From the NCBI GenBank assembly GCA_016704145.1, contig JADJAS010000007.1:744001-808000 (forward strand): a stretch of DNA of 64,000 nucleotides. The letters run 5' to 3'. Every line of letters starts with the position of its first letter. The first letter of the stretch is position 1. The notes under the pieces were generated by a model that worked only from the letters and a program-made list of their open reading frames with translations, had not been told where the DNA came from and did not search any database. The translations under genes were made by a program, and so were the position numbers. Of this stretch, positions 31,430 through 41,700 are shown in pieces. This DNA comes from Rhodocyclaceae bacterium. Lineage in GTDB: Bacteria; Pseudomonadota; Gammaproteobacteria; Burkholderiales; Rhodocyclaceae.

Positions 31430-32970
31430 TCGGCACCGCTCCCAAGATAACTTTTCCGATCCGGCGGCTCGCTCGTCGGTACTGGCGGCAAACGCACGAT
31501 CACCACCGCTTCCGCGGCATCATTGCCGAAACGGCTCGCGACTTGCAGACCACGGGCGGCGAGCCAGGATTCGACCCATTGCACACGCCGGGAATCCGAC
31601 AGTGCCAGCATCGAAAACCTGCCCGCCGCCATTGCCTGCTCCAAGTCCCGGTGATCGAGTACCTGCTGCTTGCGACTGGCAAACCCCCAGCCCGCGTAAT
31701 ACGCCACTCTGGGATCGTCCACATACACCCGAGCCGGATCGGAAGAATTGGCCGCCAGCCAGGCACCAGCCGCCGCGAGATAGCCGCGGCCGGGCCCCAG
31801 CGAAACCACGTTGGCAATCATGGTGGTCAAGGCAAGACCAATGATCACTGGCTGCCAGCGAGGCAGGCGTCGCAGCAGCATGAGCAGGCCCGTCGCCACC
31901 GCCGGCACCACCAGGAGCGTCAGGGTGCTGACGTAGCGGGAGGAGAGGAAAAGCAGGTCGGAGGCGAACAACATCAAGGCCAACACATGGGCGAGAAACA
32001 TCCAGGCCAGCAAGGGCCACTGCCTGGCCAATGCCCGGCCGGCCCCGACGAACACGGGGTAGGCAAACGGCACGATGAATACGCCCAGCATCTTGATGAA
32101 CTTGATCGGAACCAGCGACAGCATGCCGAAGAACAGGATGTAGCCGGCCTCTTCGCGCGAATACTCGGGCAGGACGCCAGACTGTACGAGGCGTCCCGCA
32201 TGTTCCGACCACTTGTGGATGCCAAGCAGATTCGCCGCCTCCAGATAGCGCAGAACGCGTGCCGGCCAATCGATGAGGCCCGCGCCGCCCAACAGGATCA
32301 GCAGCAGCACCGTCATCAGCGGCAGCGCCGCCACTCTGACCAGGCGCCGTACTCGCTCGCCGGCTGGCGCGGAGGTCGCCTGCCAGGCCATCAGCGCCAG
32401 GAAGAACGCCACCGCCTCGAACCTGAACAGCATCGCGGCGATCAGAGCCAGCTGACAGGGTAGCGCTTCGCGCCAGCGGCATCCCGTGCGTTCCCAACGC
32501 AGCGCCAGCCAGAAAGCCAACACGGTGAAAAACCAGTAGCCAAACTCGCGCAGCAGCTGATCCCGATAACCGTTGTAGCCAGGCATGGCCAGCACCACCA
32601 GGCAGGCTGCCCACGCCAGCGCGGCATCCTCCGGCTGGTGGCGGCGCACCAGATCGACCATCACCCCGCAAGCCCCGGCGAGCAACAAGCCATCGATGAG
32701 GTGACCGGCGGTCTCGAGAGCGATGCCGGTGAGACTGCCCAGACCGGCAATCAGCATGGGCAACAGCAGCCAGTCGAAAGTGCCGATCAGCGCCGGATAG
32801 CCATCGGCAAGAAAGCCGCGCGCCGCATCGACATAAAGCATGCCGTCGCGATTGAGGACGCTGCTGCCGCCAATGGCAATCGACGACAAGACGAGGCTGG
32901 CCAGGAAGGCGGTCCACGCCGGGGCCGATGCGCCGAGACGGCGGTTCAGCCAGCCGATCACCGACGCCAT
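31426..32970 (-). CDS. Polytopic membrane protein, GT39/ArnT-like topology
   Basis: About 514 residues with roughly ten hydrophobic helices followed by a soluble C-terminal domain of about 120 residues. The N-terminal loop after helix 1 has NRDGMLYVDAARGFL, comparable to the acidic D-containing loop of GT-C (family 39) glycosyltransferases. No closer assignment is possible. The ATG at 32970 avoids overlap with the carbamoyltransferase gene; an in-frame start at 32997 would overlap it by 17 bases. Operon context suggests a role in decorating LPS or another surface glycan. Confidence 0.72.
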   Translation of the reverse strand: MASVIGWLNRRLGASAPAWTAFLASLVLSSIAIGGSSVLNRDGMLYVDAARGFLADGYPALIGTFDWLLLPMLIAGLGSLTGIALETAGHLIDGLLLAGACGVMVDLVRRHQPEDAALAWAACLVVLAMPGYNGYRDQLLREFGYWFFTVLAFWLALRWERTGCRWREALPCQLALIAAMLFRFEAVAFFLALMAWQATSAPAGERVRRLVRVAALPLMTVLLLILLGGAGLIDWPARVLRYLEAANLLGIHKWSEHAGRLVQSGVLPEYSREEAGYILFFGMLSLVPIKFIKMLGVFIVPFAYPVFVGAGRALARQWPLLAWMFLAHVLALMLFASDLLFLSSRYVSTLTLLVVPAVATGLLMLLRRLPRWQPVIIGLALTTMIANVVSLGPGRGYLAAAGAWLAANSSDPARVYVDDPRVAYYAGWGFASRKQQVLDHRDLEQAMAAGRFSMLALSDSRRVQWVESWLAARGLQVASRFGNDAAEAVVIVRLPPVPTSEPPDRKSYLGSGAE

Positions 32971-32980
32971 GCCAGCCGCC

Positions 32981-34726
32981 TCATGCCGCCTTGACAACCA
33001 GGATGTCCTCCATGATCAGGTAGCGGAGGTCGGAACCAAAGAACATGTCGAGCGCGTCGGTCGGCGAACAGATCATCGGTTCGCCGCGCCGGTTGAGCGA
33101 GGTGTTGAGCACGACGCCATTGCCCGTCAGTTTTTCAAGTTCGAGCATCAGGTCGTAATAGCGGGGGTTGAACTCGCGCCTGAGCACTTGCGCACGGGAA
33201 GTGCCGTCCTCATGGACCACTTCCGGCACACGCATCTTCCATTCCTCGGCGACTTCGAACGTGAAGGTCATGAAGGGCGCCGGATGGTCAGATTGCAACA
33301 TCCGAGGTCCAACGGTATCGAGCATCGACGGGCAGAAAGGGCGCCAGCGCTCCCGGAACTTGATCTGCGCGTTGATGCGATCGGCGACACCTTTCACGCT
33401 CGGGCAGCCGAGAATCGAGCGGCCACCAAGCGCACGGGGACCGAATTCCATGCGTCCCTGGAACCAGGCGACCGGGTTGCCGTCGGCGAGGATTCTGGCG
33501 ATCCGGCTCGGCACCTCGACGTCGCCATTCTCGATCGCCTGCCATTGCGGCTTTTCCGCGTGCTGCGCGCAGGCGGCGATCACCTGCTCGTTGCCGTAGC
33601 GCGGGCCAAGGTAGACGTGCTCCATCTTCTCGACCGGCACGCCGCGCCGCACCGAGACATACGAGGCCGCGCCAATGGCGGTGCCGGCATCGCCCGAGGC
33701 CGGCTGGACGAAGAGCTCGTGTACCTCAGGCCGGGCGATGATCCTCTGGTTTAGCTTGACGTTGAGCGCGCCGCCGCCGGCGAAGGCCAGCCTGCCGGTT
33801 TCGCGCAGGATGTCGCCGAGGTAGTAATCCATCATTTGCAGCGACAGGTCCTCGAACAGCTTCTGCATGCTCGCCGCGTAGTGGATGTACGGGTCGTCGG
33901 CGATGTCGCCCTCGCGTTTTGGCCCCAGCCATTCGATCAGCTTCGGCGAAAAGTAGTAGCCCTTGCCTTTTTCCTTGTGGCGCCGCAGGCCGATTACGTT
34001 AGCGTAGTCGGTGTTAACGACCAGTTCGCCATTCTCGAATTTCGCCAGCCGCGAGAAGTCGTAACGAGCTGGATCGCCGTAAGGCGCCATGCCCATGACC
34101 TTGTATTCGCCGTCGAGCATTTCGAAGCCGAGGTATTCGGTGATGGCGCCGTAGAGGCCGCCGAGCGAATCGGGATCGTAGAATTCCTTGATCTTGGTGA
34201 TCTTGCCGTTTTCGCCGACGCCAAAGAAAGTGGTGGCGTACTCGCCCTTGCCGTCGATGCCGAGGATCGCCGTCTTCTCCCGGAAGCCTGAACAGTGGTA
34301 GGCGCTGGAGGCGTGCGCCAGATGGTGTTCGACCGGCACGACTTCCGTGCGGGTCAGGTCGAAGCCGAGTTCGCGCAGGCAGGCCTCGATGCGACCGCGA
34401 TAGCGGCGGTAGCGACGGTTGCCATTCAGAATCGCATCGATGCCTCGATCGGGGGCGTACCAGTAGCGCCTGGCATAGTGCCAGCGCGCCGGACCGAAAA
34501 TGCTGATCGGCGCGAAGGGAATCGCGACGACATCGATATCGGCGGGTTTGATGCCGGCGAAGTCCAAACAGAACTTCGCCGCTTCGCGAGGCATGCGGCC
34601 CTTGGCGTGCTTGTCGCGGATGAAGCGCTCTTCCTCGGCGGCCGCGACCAGCCTGCCATCGACGTAGAGGGCGGCGGACGGATCGTGCGAGACCGCGCCG
34701 GACAATCCGAGTATGGTGAGTGCCAC
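32981..34726 (-). CDS. NodU/CmcH-family O-carbamoyltransferase (WapO-like)
   Basis: Predicted cytoplasmic enzyme of 581 residues. The N-terminal Kae1-like domain has LGLSGAVSHDPSAAL and metal-binding HHLAHASSAYHCSGF; the C-terminal YrdC-like domain has GRMEFGPRALGGRSIL. The family transfers carbamoyl from carbamoyl phosphate to sugars or antibiotics. In Pseudomonas aeruginosa WapO carbamoylates heptose in the LPS core; this gene's position next to waaC supports the same role. GTG 34726 is chosen because the protein then begins MALTILGLSG like relatives; upstream ATG 34744 would overlap nothing but adds unusual residues. Confidence 0.88.
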   Translation of the reverse strand: MALTILGLSGAVSHDPSAALYVDGRLVAAAEEERFIRDKHAKGRMPREAAKFCLDFAGIKPADIDVVAIPFAPISIFGPARWHYARRYWYAPDRGIDAILNGNRRYRRYRGRIEACLRELGFDLTRTEVVPVEHHLAHASSAYHCSGFREKTAILGIDGKGEYATTFFGVGENGKITKIKEFYDPDSLGGLYGAITEYLGFEMLDGEYKVMGMAPYGDPARYDFSRLAKFENGELVVNTDYANVIGLRRHKEKGKGYYFSPKLIEWLGPKREGDIADDPYIHYAASMQKLFEDLSLQMMDYYLGDILRETGRLAFAGGGALNVKLNQRIIARPEVHELFVQPASGDAGTAIGAASYVSVRRGVPVEKMEHVYLGPRYGNEQVIAACAQHAEKPQWQAIENGDVEVPSRIARILADGNPVAWFQGRMEFGPRALGGRSILGCPSVKGVADRINAQIKFRERWRPFCPSMLDTVGPRMLQSDHPAPFMTFTFEVAEEWKMRVPEVVHEDGTSRAQVLRREFNPRYYDLMLELEKLTGNGVVLNTSLNRRGEPMICSPTDALDMFFGSDLRYLIMEDILVVKAA

Positions 34727-34796
34727 GGATGCGATTCCGATCAAAGCTTGGAAGTATACAGGCCGGCGGATGGCTGCCGCTTATAATCCGCCGGCC

Positions 34797-35753
34797 ATGC
34801 GCGTCCTGCTCGTGAAAACCTCCTCGCTCGGCGACGTCGTGCACAATCTGCCGGTCGCCAGCGATATCCGCCGGCTGTTTCCGGACGCGACGATCGACTG
34901 GGTGGTGGAAGAGGGCTTCGCCGAGATCCCGCGCCTACACCCGGCCGTTGCCAACGTGATCCCCGTGGCCGTGCGGCGCTGGCGGAAGTCACCCCTGTCG
35001 CCGGCGATCTGGCGCGAAATCGCCGCTTATCGGCGCGCCGTCACGGCTGACTTTCACGACGTCGTCATCGATACCCAGGGGCTGCTCAAGAGCGCCCTGC
35101 TCGCCCGCTGGGCAAGTGGCCGCACATGCGGACACGCCGTCGACTCGGCGCGCGAACCGCTGGCAGCGCGTCTGTACCGGCGCCGGTTCCGTGTCGATCG
35201 ACATCGGCATGCCGTGACCCGCAACCGGCTGCTGGCGGCGATGGCGCTAGACTATTCGCTCGACGACCTGCCACTCGATTACGGCATCGCCGCACCACCG
35301 CTGGCCGCGCCCTGGCTGCCCGGCGGAGCCTACGCCGTCCTGCTCACGGCCACCAGCCGGGCCGACAAGGAGTGGCCCGAAGCCGACTGGGCGGCGCTGG
35401 GCACCGCCCTGATCGCCACCGGCCTGAAATGCGTGTTGCCCGGCGGCAGCCCCGCCGAGCGGACGCGGGCGGCGCGGCTGGCCGACGCGCTCGGCCGCGC
35501 CGTGGCGGCGCCGGCGATGGATCTTGCCGAACTATCGCGGCTGCTGGCCGGCGCCGCGCTGGTGGTCGGCGTGGACACCGGCCTGGTGCACCTCGCCGCG
35601 GCGTTGCAGCGACCGACCATCGCCCTCTACTGCGCCTCCGACCCCAGGCTGACCGGCGTGCTGGCGGGCGCCGACTGCGTAAACCTCGGCGATCGTGGTC
35701 AACCACCCGCCGCTGCCGAGGTCGTCGGCCAGGCCCTGCGACTGCTCGGCTGA
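34797..35753 (+). CDS. waaC: LPS heptosyltransferase I WaaC
   Basis: GT9 enzyme of 318 residues adding the first L,D-heptose to Kdo2-lipid A. It begins MRVLLVKTSSLGDVVHNLPV, the catalytic loop with Asp. VIDTQGLLKSALLARWASG and VVGVDTGLVHLAAAL are WaaC hallmarks. The start at 34797 is well supported by this conserved N-terminus; earlier in-frame codons run into the divergent carbamoyltransferase gene. It is followed by waaA with TGATG overlap. A 24-bp repeat copy lies in a loop region (AVTADFHD). Confidence 0.95.
   Translation: MRVLLVKTSSLGDVVHNLPVASDIRRLFPDATIDWVVEEGFAEIPRLHPAVANVIPVAVRRWRKSPLSPAIWREIAAYRRAVTADFHDVVIDTQGLLKSALLARWASGRTCGHAVDSAREPLAARLYRRRFRVDRHRHAVTRNRLLAAMALDYSLDDLPLDYGIAAPPLAAPWLPGGAYAVLLTATSRADKEWPEADWAALGTALIATGLKCVLPGGSPAERTRAARLADALGRAVAAPAMDLAELSRLLAGAALVVGVDTGLVHLAAALQRPTIALYCASDPRLTGVLAGADCVNLGDRGQPPAAAEVVGQALRLLG
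35032..35055 (-). repeat. Dispersed 24-bp repeat (waaC)
   Basis: Reverse copy, 21 of 24 matches, in the coding region for RRAVTADFHD. Confidence 0.72.
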
Positions 35754-37015
35754 TGGCGCGCATCCTGTACACGCTCGCCGTCGTCGCGCTGCTGCCCTGG
35801 GCATTCATGCACTTGCTCTGGCGCGCGCGCCGGCAGCCTCAGTACCTGCGGCACTGGCGCGAACGTCTGGGCTTCTATGGCAAACGCACCGCCGGCGACG
35901 TGATCTGGATCCATGCCGTTTCCGTCGGCGAAACACGCGCCGCGCAGCCGCTGGTCCAAGCGTTGCGGCAGCGCCACCCTGGCTGCCAGATTGTCATGAG
36001 CCACATGACGCCGACCGGCCGCCAAACCGCCAAGGCGCTGTTTGGCGATAGCGTGCTGCGCGTCTATCTGCCTTACGACACCCCGTGGGCGGTGGCGGCC
36101 TTCCTCGACCGCTTCCGGCCGAAGCTGGGCCTCGTCATGGAAACGGAACTCTGGCCCAACCTGGTGGCTGCCTGCCGGCGGCGCGTGCTGCCGCTGCTGC
36201 TGGTCAATGCCCGCCTTTCCGAGCGCTCGGCGCGGCGCTACGCGCGCGTCGCGACCCTGGCGCGGCAGACCTTGAGCGGGCTTGCCGGCGTCGCGGCGCA
36301 GGCGGCAGACGACGCCCGGCGGCTGCGCGCGCTGGGCGCGCCGGAAGTGGCGGTGCTGGGCAACCTCAAGTTCGACATCGAGCCGCCGGCGGCGCAGCTG
36401 GCGCTGGGCGGCGAATTCCGCCGGCGCATCGGCGATCGGCCGGTGTTCCTGTGCGCCAGCACCCGCGAGGGCGAGGAAGCCCTGATCCTCGATGCCTGGC
36501 CGCGGGAGCAGCGCGCGCTGCTGGTCATCGTGCCGCGCCATCCGCAGCGGTTCGAGGAAGTCGCCACCCTTGTCGCCGCGCGAGGCCTCGCCATGCAGCG
36601 GCGCGCCGACCAGGCGCCGGTGGCCGCCACAACCCGCGTCTGGCTTGGCGACAGCATGGGCGAGATGTTCGCCTACTACGCCGCCGCCGATGTCGCTTTC
36701 GTCGGCGGCAGCCTGCTGAATCATGGTTGCCAGAATCTCATCGAACCCTGCAGCCTCGGCAGGCCCGTGTTGATCGGGCCATCCACATTCAATTTCGCCG
36801 AAGCGGCGCGGGAAGCAGTGGCGGCAGGGGCGGCGGTCCAGGTGTCGGACGAGCCAGTTGCAACGGCACTGGTGGCCCAGGCACTGGCGCTGCTGGCCGA
36901 TCCGGCGCGGCGTGCCGCCATGGCTGACTCTGGCCGCGCCTTCGCCGAACGCCATCGCGGCGCCACGGCGCGGACGCTAGCGCTGATCGAGCGGTTTATT
37001 CCAGCAGGGCGTTGA
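35753..37015 (+). CDS. waaA: Kdo transferase WaaA
   Basis: Membrane-anchored GT30 enzyme transferring Kdo from CMP-Kdo to lipid IVA. One N-terminal hydrophobic helix is followed by HAVSVGETRAAQPLVQAL (catalytic Glu), METELWPNL and LVNARLSERS, all diagnostic. The CMP-Kdo site is in VFVGGSLLNHGCQNLIEPC. 420 residues, normal. Whether it adds one or two Kdo cannot be told. Its 3' end overlaps the convergent tolC-like gene by 20 bases. A 22/24 copy of the dispersed repeat is in a C-terminal loop. Confidence 0.96.
   Translation: MARILYTLAVVALLPWAFMHLLWRARRQPQYLRHWRERLGFYGKRTAGDVIWIHAVSVGETRAAQPLVQALRQRHPGCQIVMSHMTPTGRQTAKALFGDSVLRVYLPYDTPWAVAAFLDRFRPKLGLVMETELWPNLVAACRRRVLPLLLVNARLSERSARRYARVATLARQTLSGLAGVAAQAADDARRLRALGAPEVAVLGNLKFDIEPPAAQLALGGEFRRRIGDRPVFLCASTREGEEALILDAWPREQRALLVIVPRHPQRFEEVATLVAARGLAMQRRADQAPVAATTRVWLGDSMGEMFAYYAAADVAFVGGSLLNHGCQNLIEPCSLGRPVLIGPSTFNFAEAAREAVAAGAAVQVSDEPVATALVAQALALLADPARRAAMADSGRAFAERHRGATARTLALIERFIPAGR
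36909..36932 (-). repeat. Dispersed 24-bp repeat (waaA)
   Basis: Reverse copy, 22 of 24 matches, in the C-terminal region of WaaA (RRAAMADSG). Confidence 0.75.
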
Positions 37016-38327
37016 TCGCGGCCAAGTCGTCCTCGGTGAGGTTGCCGGCCGCCGACTTGAGCCTGAGCTGCGCGATCAGCGTGTCCAGCCTGGCCTTCAC
37101 CAGCTTCTGGCGCGTGTCGTAGAGCTGGCTCTGGGCGTTGAGCACGTCGATGTTGATGCGCACGCCGACTTCATAGCCAAGCTTGTTGGAATCCAGGGCC
37201 GACTGCGACGACGCCACCGCCGCCTCGTAGGCGCGCACCTGCGACAGTCCCGAGGTGACGCCGAGGTACGCCTGCCGCGCGCCCAGCGCCGCCTGCCGGC
37301 GGGCATTGTCGAGATCGGCGGCGGCCTTGTCGCGCAGCGCCACGGCCTCGCGCTCGCGCGAGCTGACGCCGCCTCCCGCAAAGATCGGCACGCTCAGTTG
37401 CAGGCCGATGGTCGTGGCCTTGCTGTCGCTGCCCGACGCGGTGGTGGAACTGAAACCGGTGCCGCTTCGACCATGGCTGGCGACCAGATCGAGCGTCGGG
37501 TAATGACCGCCGCGCTGCCGGCCGATCTCCTCGCGGGCGATATCGAGCGCGCCTTGCGCCTGAGCCACCGCCAGACTGCCTGCTTCCGCCGTCGTGGCCC
37601 ATTGGCCGACATCGTCCGGCTGGGGGCGACTGATCTCGACGCCGGGGCGCAGGCGCTTGAGCGCATCCTGCTCCTTGCCGACCAGCACGCGCAGCGTCTC
37701 GCGCTTGACGGTCAGGTCGTTCTGCGCGGCCAGTTCGGTGGCGATGACCAGATCGTACTTCGCCTGCGCTTCGTGGGTGTCGGTGATGGTGGCGGTGCCG
37801 ACCTCGAAGTTGCGCTTGGCCGATTCGAGCTGCTCGGCGACCGCGGTCTTCTGCGCCGCCACCGTGGCGACGGTTTCCTGGGCGAGCAGTACATCGAAAT
37901 AAGCCTGCGCCACCCGCACGATCAGGTCCTGCCGGGCGGCGGCAAACTGCGCCTCGGCCACGCCGACGGCCAGTTCGCCCTGCTTGTAGCCAACCCAGTT
38001 CTGCCAGCGGAACAGCGGCTGGGTCAGGGTGGCCGTCCAGCCGTTGCTGTTGTAGCGGGCGTCGCGCTCGACCGACGGATGGGCGCGAGTCTTGACTTCG
38101 GTATCGTTGAACGTGGTATTTCCACCCAGGCCGATGACGGGCATCAGGCCCGCCCGCCCCTGCGGCAATTTCTCCCGACCCGCCTCGAGCGCCGCGCGCG
38201 CCGAGGCGAACTGGGCATCATGGACCACGGCGTCCCGATAGACCGACATCAGGTCCGCCGCGCCGGCCGGAAACGCCGTCGCCGCCAGCAGAACCAGCGG
38301 CAGCGGCCAAAACGAGGTGTTCTTCAT
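36996..38327 (-). CDS. tolC: TolC-family outer-membrane efflux channel
   Basis: TolC-type protein of 443 residues. Signal peptide ends around AFPAGAA. Two OEP repeats are seen: DLMSVYRDAVVHDAQFASA with TLTQPLFRWQNW, then YPTLDLVASHGRSG with LQLSVPIFAGGGVSSR. Long amphipathic helices form the periplasmic tunnel. Start ATG 38327 (MKNTSFW) is preferred to 38339. It is 18 bases after the rhodanese gene and downstream of the RND pump, probably providing its outer-membrane component. Confidence 0.93.
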   Translation of the reverse strand: MKNTSFWPLPLVLLAATAFPAGAADLMSVYRDAVVHDAQFASARAALEAGREKLPQGRAGLMPVIGLGGNTTFNDTEVKTRAHPSVERDARYNSNGWTATLTQPLFRWQNWVGYKQGELAVGVAEAQFAAARQDLIVRVAQAYFDVLLAQETVATVAAQKTAVAEQLESAKRNFEVGTATITDTHEAQAKYDLVIATELAAQNDLTVKRETLRVLVGKEQDALKRLRPGVEISRPQPDDVGQWATTAEAGSLAVAQAQGALDIAREEIGRQRGGHYPTLDLVASHGRSGTGFSSTTASGSDSKATTIGLQLSVPIFAGGGVSSREREAVALRDKAAADLDNARRQAALGARQAYLGVTSGLSQVRAYEAAVASSQSALDSNKLGYEVGVRINIDVLNAQSQLYDTRQKLVKARLDTLIAQLRLKSAAGNLTEDDLAAINALLE

Positions 38328-38345
38328 CGCCTGCTCCAAGAGAAT

Positions 38346-38669
38346 TCAATAGGTGGGCGTGGCCGGATCGACGTCGCGCGACCAGGCGGCCATGCCCCCA
38401 TACAAGTTGAAGAGCTTACTGAAGCCCTGATGTTCCAGAAACATGCAGACCTGATGGCTGCGCGCGCCATGGTGGCAGATGACCACGGTTTCGGCTTCCG
38501 GCTTCAATTCGCCGTAACGCGCCGGAATGATGCGCATCGGCATCGGCCGGACACCGGCGATGCGGCAGATGTCGAGCTCCCACGGCTCGCGGACATCCAG
38601 CAACAGCGGCCTGTCGCGCGCCGGGTCATCGAGCCATTCCTTGAGTTGCTTGGCGCTGAGTTGTTGCAT
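38346..38669 (-). CDS. Single-domain rhodanese
   Basis: Small rhodanese-like sulfurtransferase of 107 residues. DVREPWELDICRIAG is the conserved front motif, and the active-site loop is VVICHHGARSHQVCMFL with the catalytic Cys at about residue 65. No signal peptide. It lies between the RND pump and tolC, 55 bases after the pump; such a location is odd for an efflux operon and may reflect an independent small gene. GlpE-like function is possible; the sulfur acceptor is unknown. Confidence 0.9.
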   Translation of the reverse strand: MQQLSAKQLKEWLDDPARDRPLLLDVREPWELDICRIAGVRPMPMRIIPARYGELKPEAETVVICHHGARSHQVCMFLEHQGFSKLFNLYGGMAAWSRDVDPATPTY

Positions 38670-38723
38670 GGCCCCAATAGATTAGCACACACTTATATAC
38701 AGTCATGATGGCGGTTGCCGATT

Positions 38724-41700
38724 CTACGCCGCCGGCTCCTTGATCCTGTACCACGCGGCGTAAAGCGCCGGCAGGAACAGCAGCGTCAGCACGGTCGCGA
38801 CGATCAACCCACCCATGATGGCGACCGCCATCGGCCCCCAGAACACCTGGCGGCTGAGCGGGATCATCGCCAGCATGGCCGCCGCCGCCGTCAGCATGAT
38901 CGGCCGGAAGCGCCGCACGGCCGAACCGACGATCGCGTCCCACGGCGGCTTGCCCGCTTTCTCGTCCTGTTCGATCTGATCGAGCAGGATCACCGAATTG
39001 CGCAGGATCATGCCCATCAGGGCGATCACGCCCAGATTGGCGACGAACCCGAACGGCTGGTCGAACAGGATCAGCGCCAGCGCCACGCCGATCAACCCGA
39101 GCGGCGCCGCCAACAAGGCAACGGTGGCGCGGCGCAGGCTTTGCAACTGCATCATCAGCAGCGTCAGCACGGCGACGGCCATGAAGGGCATGACCGCCTT
39201 CAGCGCCGCCTCGTTCTTGGCGGTTTCCTCGATGGCGCCGCCGATTTCGACGCGATAGCCGGGCGGCAGGCGCTTCCTGACGGCGTCGAGCTGCGGATCG
39301 ATCTGCTCGGTGGCGGTCGGGCCGGTAATACGGTTGTTGGCGAGATCGGCGCGAATCTGGATCGAAGGCAACCGGTTGCGGCGCCAGATGACCCCCTCCT
39401 CGAGGGTCGGCACCAGGCGGGCCACTTGCGCCAACGGCACCCATTTACCGCCGGCGGCGATGTTGGCGGGCACCGGCAGGTCGAGCAGCCGATCGAGACT
39501 GCCGCGCTCGCCACCGCCCCGCCAGACGATGTCGATCAGCTGGTCGCCTTCGCGGTATTGCGTCAAGGTGGCGCCTAGTTCGTGCGCCTGCAGCACCTGG
39601 GCGATGTCCTGGCTGCTCACGCCCAGCTGCCGGGCGCGGTCCTGGTCGACTTCGACCCGGATGCTCCTGGCCTTCTCGTTCCAGTCCAGATGAACGTCGC
39701 GCACGTTGGAATTGGCGCGCATCACGTCGGCGACCTCGCCGGCCACCCGCCGGAGCGCGACCAGATCCTCGCCGAGGACTCGGAACACCACCGGATAACC
39801 CACCGGCGGGCCGTTCTCCAGGCGGTAGACGCGCGTGCGCAAGTGGCTCCAGGAGCCGTCGCCCGCCTCGAAAGTCTCGATCAGGCGGCTGCGCAGCGAC
39901 TCGCGGTCCTCGAGCGTGCGCGTCATCAGCACCAGCTGGCCGAAGTTGTCGTTGAACAGCTGCTGGTTGAGCGACAGGTAGAAACGCGGCGCGCCGTTGC
40001 CGGTGTAGGCGGTGAAGCCGGTGATGCCGTTCTTGAACGGTTCGGTCGCGAGCATGGCCTCGACCCGGCGGACTTCGCGCTCGGTCGCCTTCAGCGACGA
40101 GCCCTGCGGCAGCCAGAGATCGATCAGCAGTTCGGGCCGGATCGAGGTCGGGAAGAACTGCTTCTGCACCACGGTGTTGAAGGCGACGACGCTCAGCGCG
40201 AACATCGCCACGGTGACGAGGATGGTGGTCCAGCGATGCCGCAGACACCACACCAGCAACGCGCGAAAGCGGCGATAGAACGGCGTGTCGTAGATATCGC
40301 CGTGATGCGCCTCGCCGTACTTGCGCAGCTTCTCGACATCGAGCAGCTTGAAGCCCAGGTAGGGTGTGAACACCACCGCCACGACCCACGACGTCAGCAG
40401 GGCGATGGTGGTCACCGAAAAGATCGCGCCGGCATACTCACCGGCGCCGGAGCGCGCGAAGCCGACCGGCGTGAAACCGGCGACGGTGATCAGCGTGCCG
40501 GTGAGCATGGGAAAGGCCGTCGAGGTGTAGGCGAAGGTGGCCGCCTTGAACTTGTCGAAGCCCTGCTCGACCTTCACCACCATCATCTCGGCGGCGATGA
40601 TGGCATCGTCGACCAGCAGGCCCAGCGCAACGATCAGCGCGCCCAGCGAAATCCGGTGCAGGTCGATGCCCAGCAGCTTCATCAGCAGGAAGGTCATGGC
40701 CAGCACCAGCGGAATCGACAATGCCACCACCATGCCGGTGCGCAGGCCCAGCGTCACGAAGCTCACCGCCAGCACGATGACCAGCGCCTCGGCCAGGCTG
40801 CGCAGGAACAGGTCGAGCGAGCCGCGGATGATCTCCGGCTGATCGGCCACCGTCGCCACCGCCATGCCCACCGGCAGATGCGTAGCCAGCCGGTCGACTT
40901 CCGCCTTCAGGTTGTGGCCGAGCTGGATGCCGTCGCCGCCGCGAACCATCACCACGCCGATGCCGATGGCGTCGCGGCCGCTGAAGCGCATGCGCGGATT
41001 GGGCGGTTCGGCCAGGCCGCGCCTGACCTCGGCGATGTCGGCGACGCGGAAATGGCGACCGCCGACCGCCAGATCGGCATCGCGAACGCGCGCCACCGAG
41101 TCGAACGCGCCGCTGACCCGCAGCCGCAGACGATCGGTCGGCGTTTCGACGAAACCGGCCGGCGTCACGGCGTTCTGCCGGGCCAGGGCCTCGGCGACCT
41201 GCGCCGGCGTGATGCCGAGCACCGCCAGGCGCGCCGGCGCGACATCGATGTAGATCTTCTCGTCCTGGACACCCAGCAAATCGACTTTCTTGACGTCGGC
41301 CTGCATGCGCAACGCCCGCGCCATCCGGTCCGCCTCGCGCCGCAGGGCGGCGAGATCGTGGCCGGCGCCGTCCTCGCTGGTCAAGGCGAAGATGTTCATG
41401 TAGACGTCGCCATATTCGTCGTTCGGATAGGGACCGAGCACGCCCGCCGGCAGTTGCGACTTGATGTCGTCGAGCTTCTTGCGTACCTGGCGCCAGGATT
41501 CCGGCACATCGGACTTGGGCGTGTAGTCCTTGAGCTGGATGAACACCAGCGACTCGCCGGCGCGCGAGGAGGAGTACACCACGTCGAGGTAGGGCGTTTC
41601 CTGAAGTTTCTTTTCGATGCGCTCGGTCAGCTCCGTTTCCACTTCGCGGGCCGTGGCGCCCGGCCAGTGCGTTCGCACCACCATGACCTTGAACGTGAAG

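Noticed and set aside
38665..38712. AT-rich TATATAAG segment before the rhodanese gene as promoter
   Set aside because: A -10-like element is present but no convincing -35 at proper distance; not reported as a feature.
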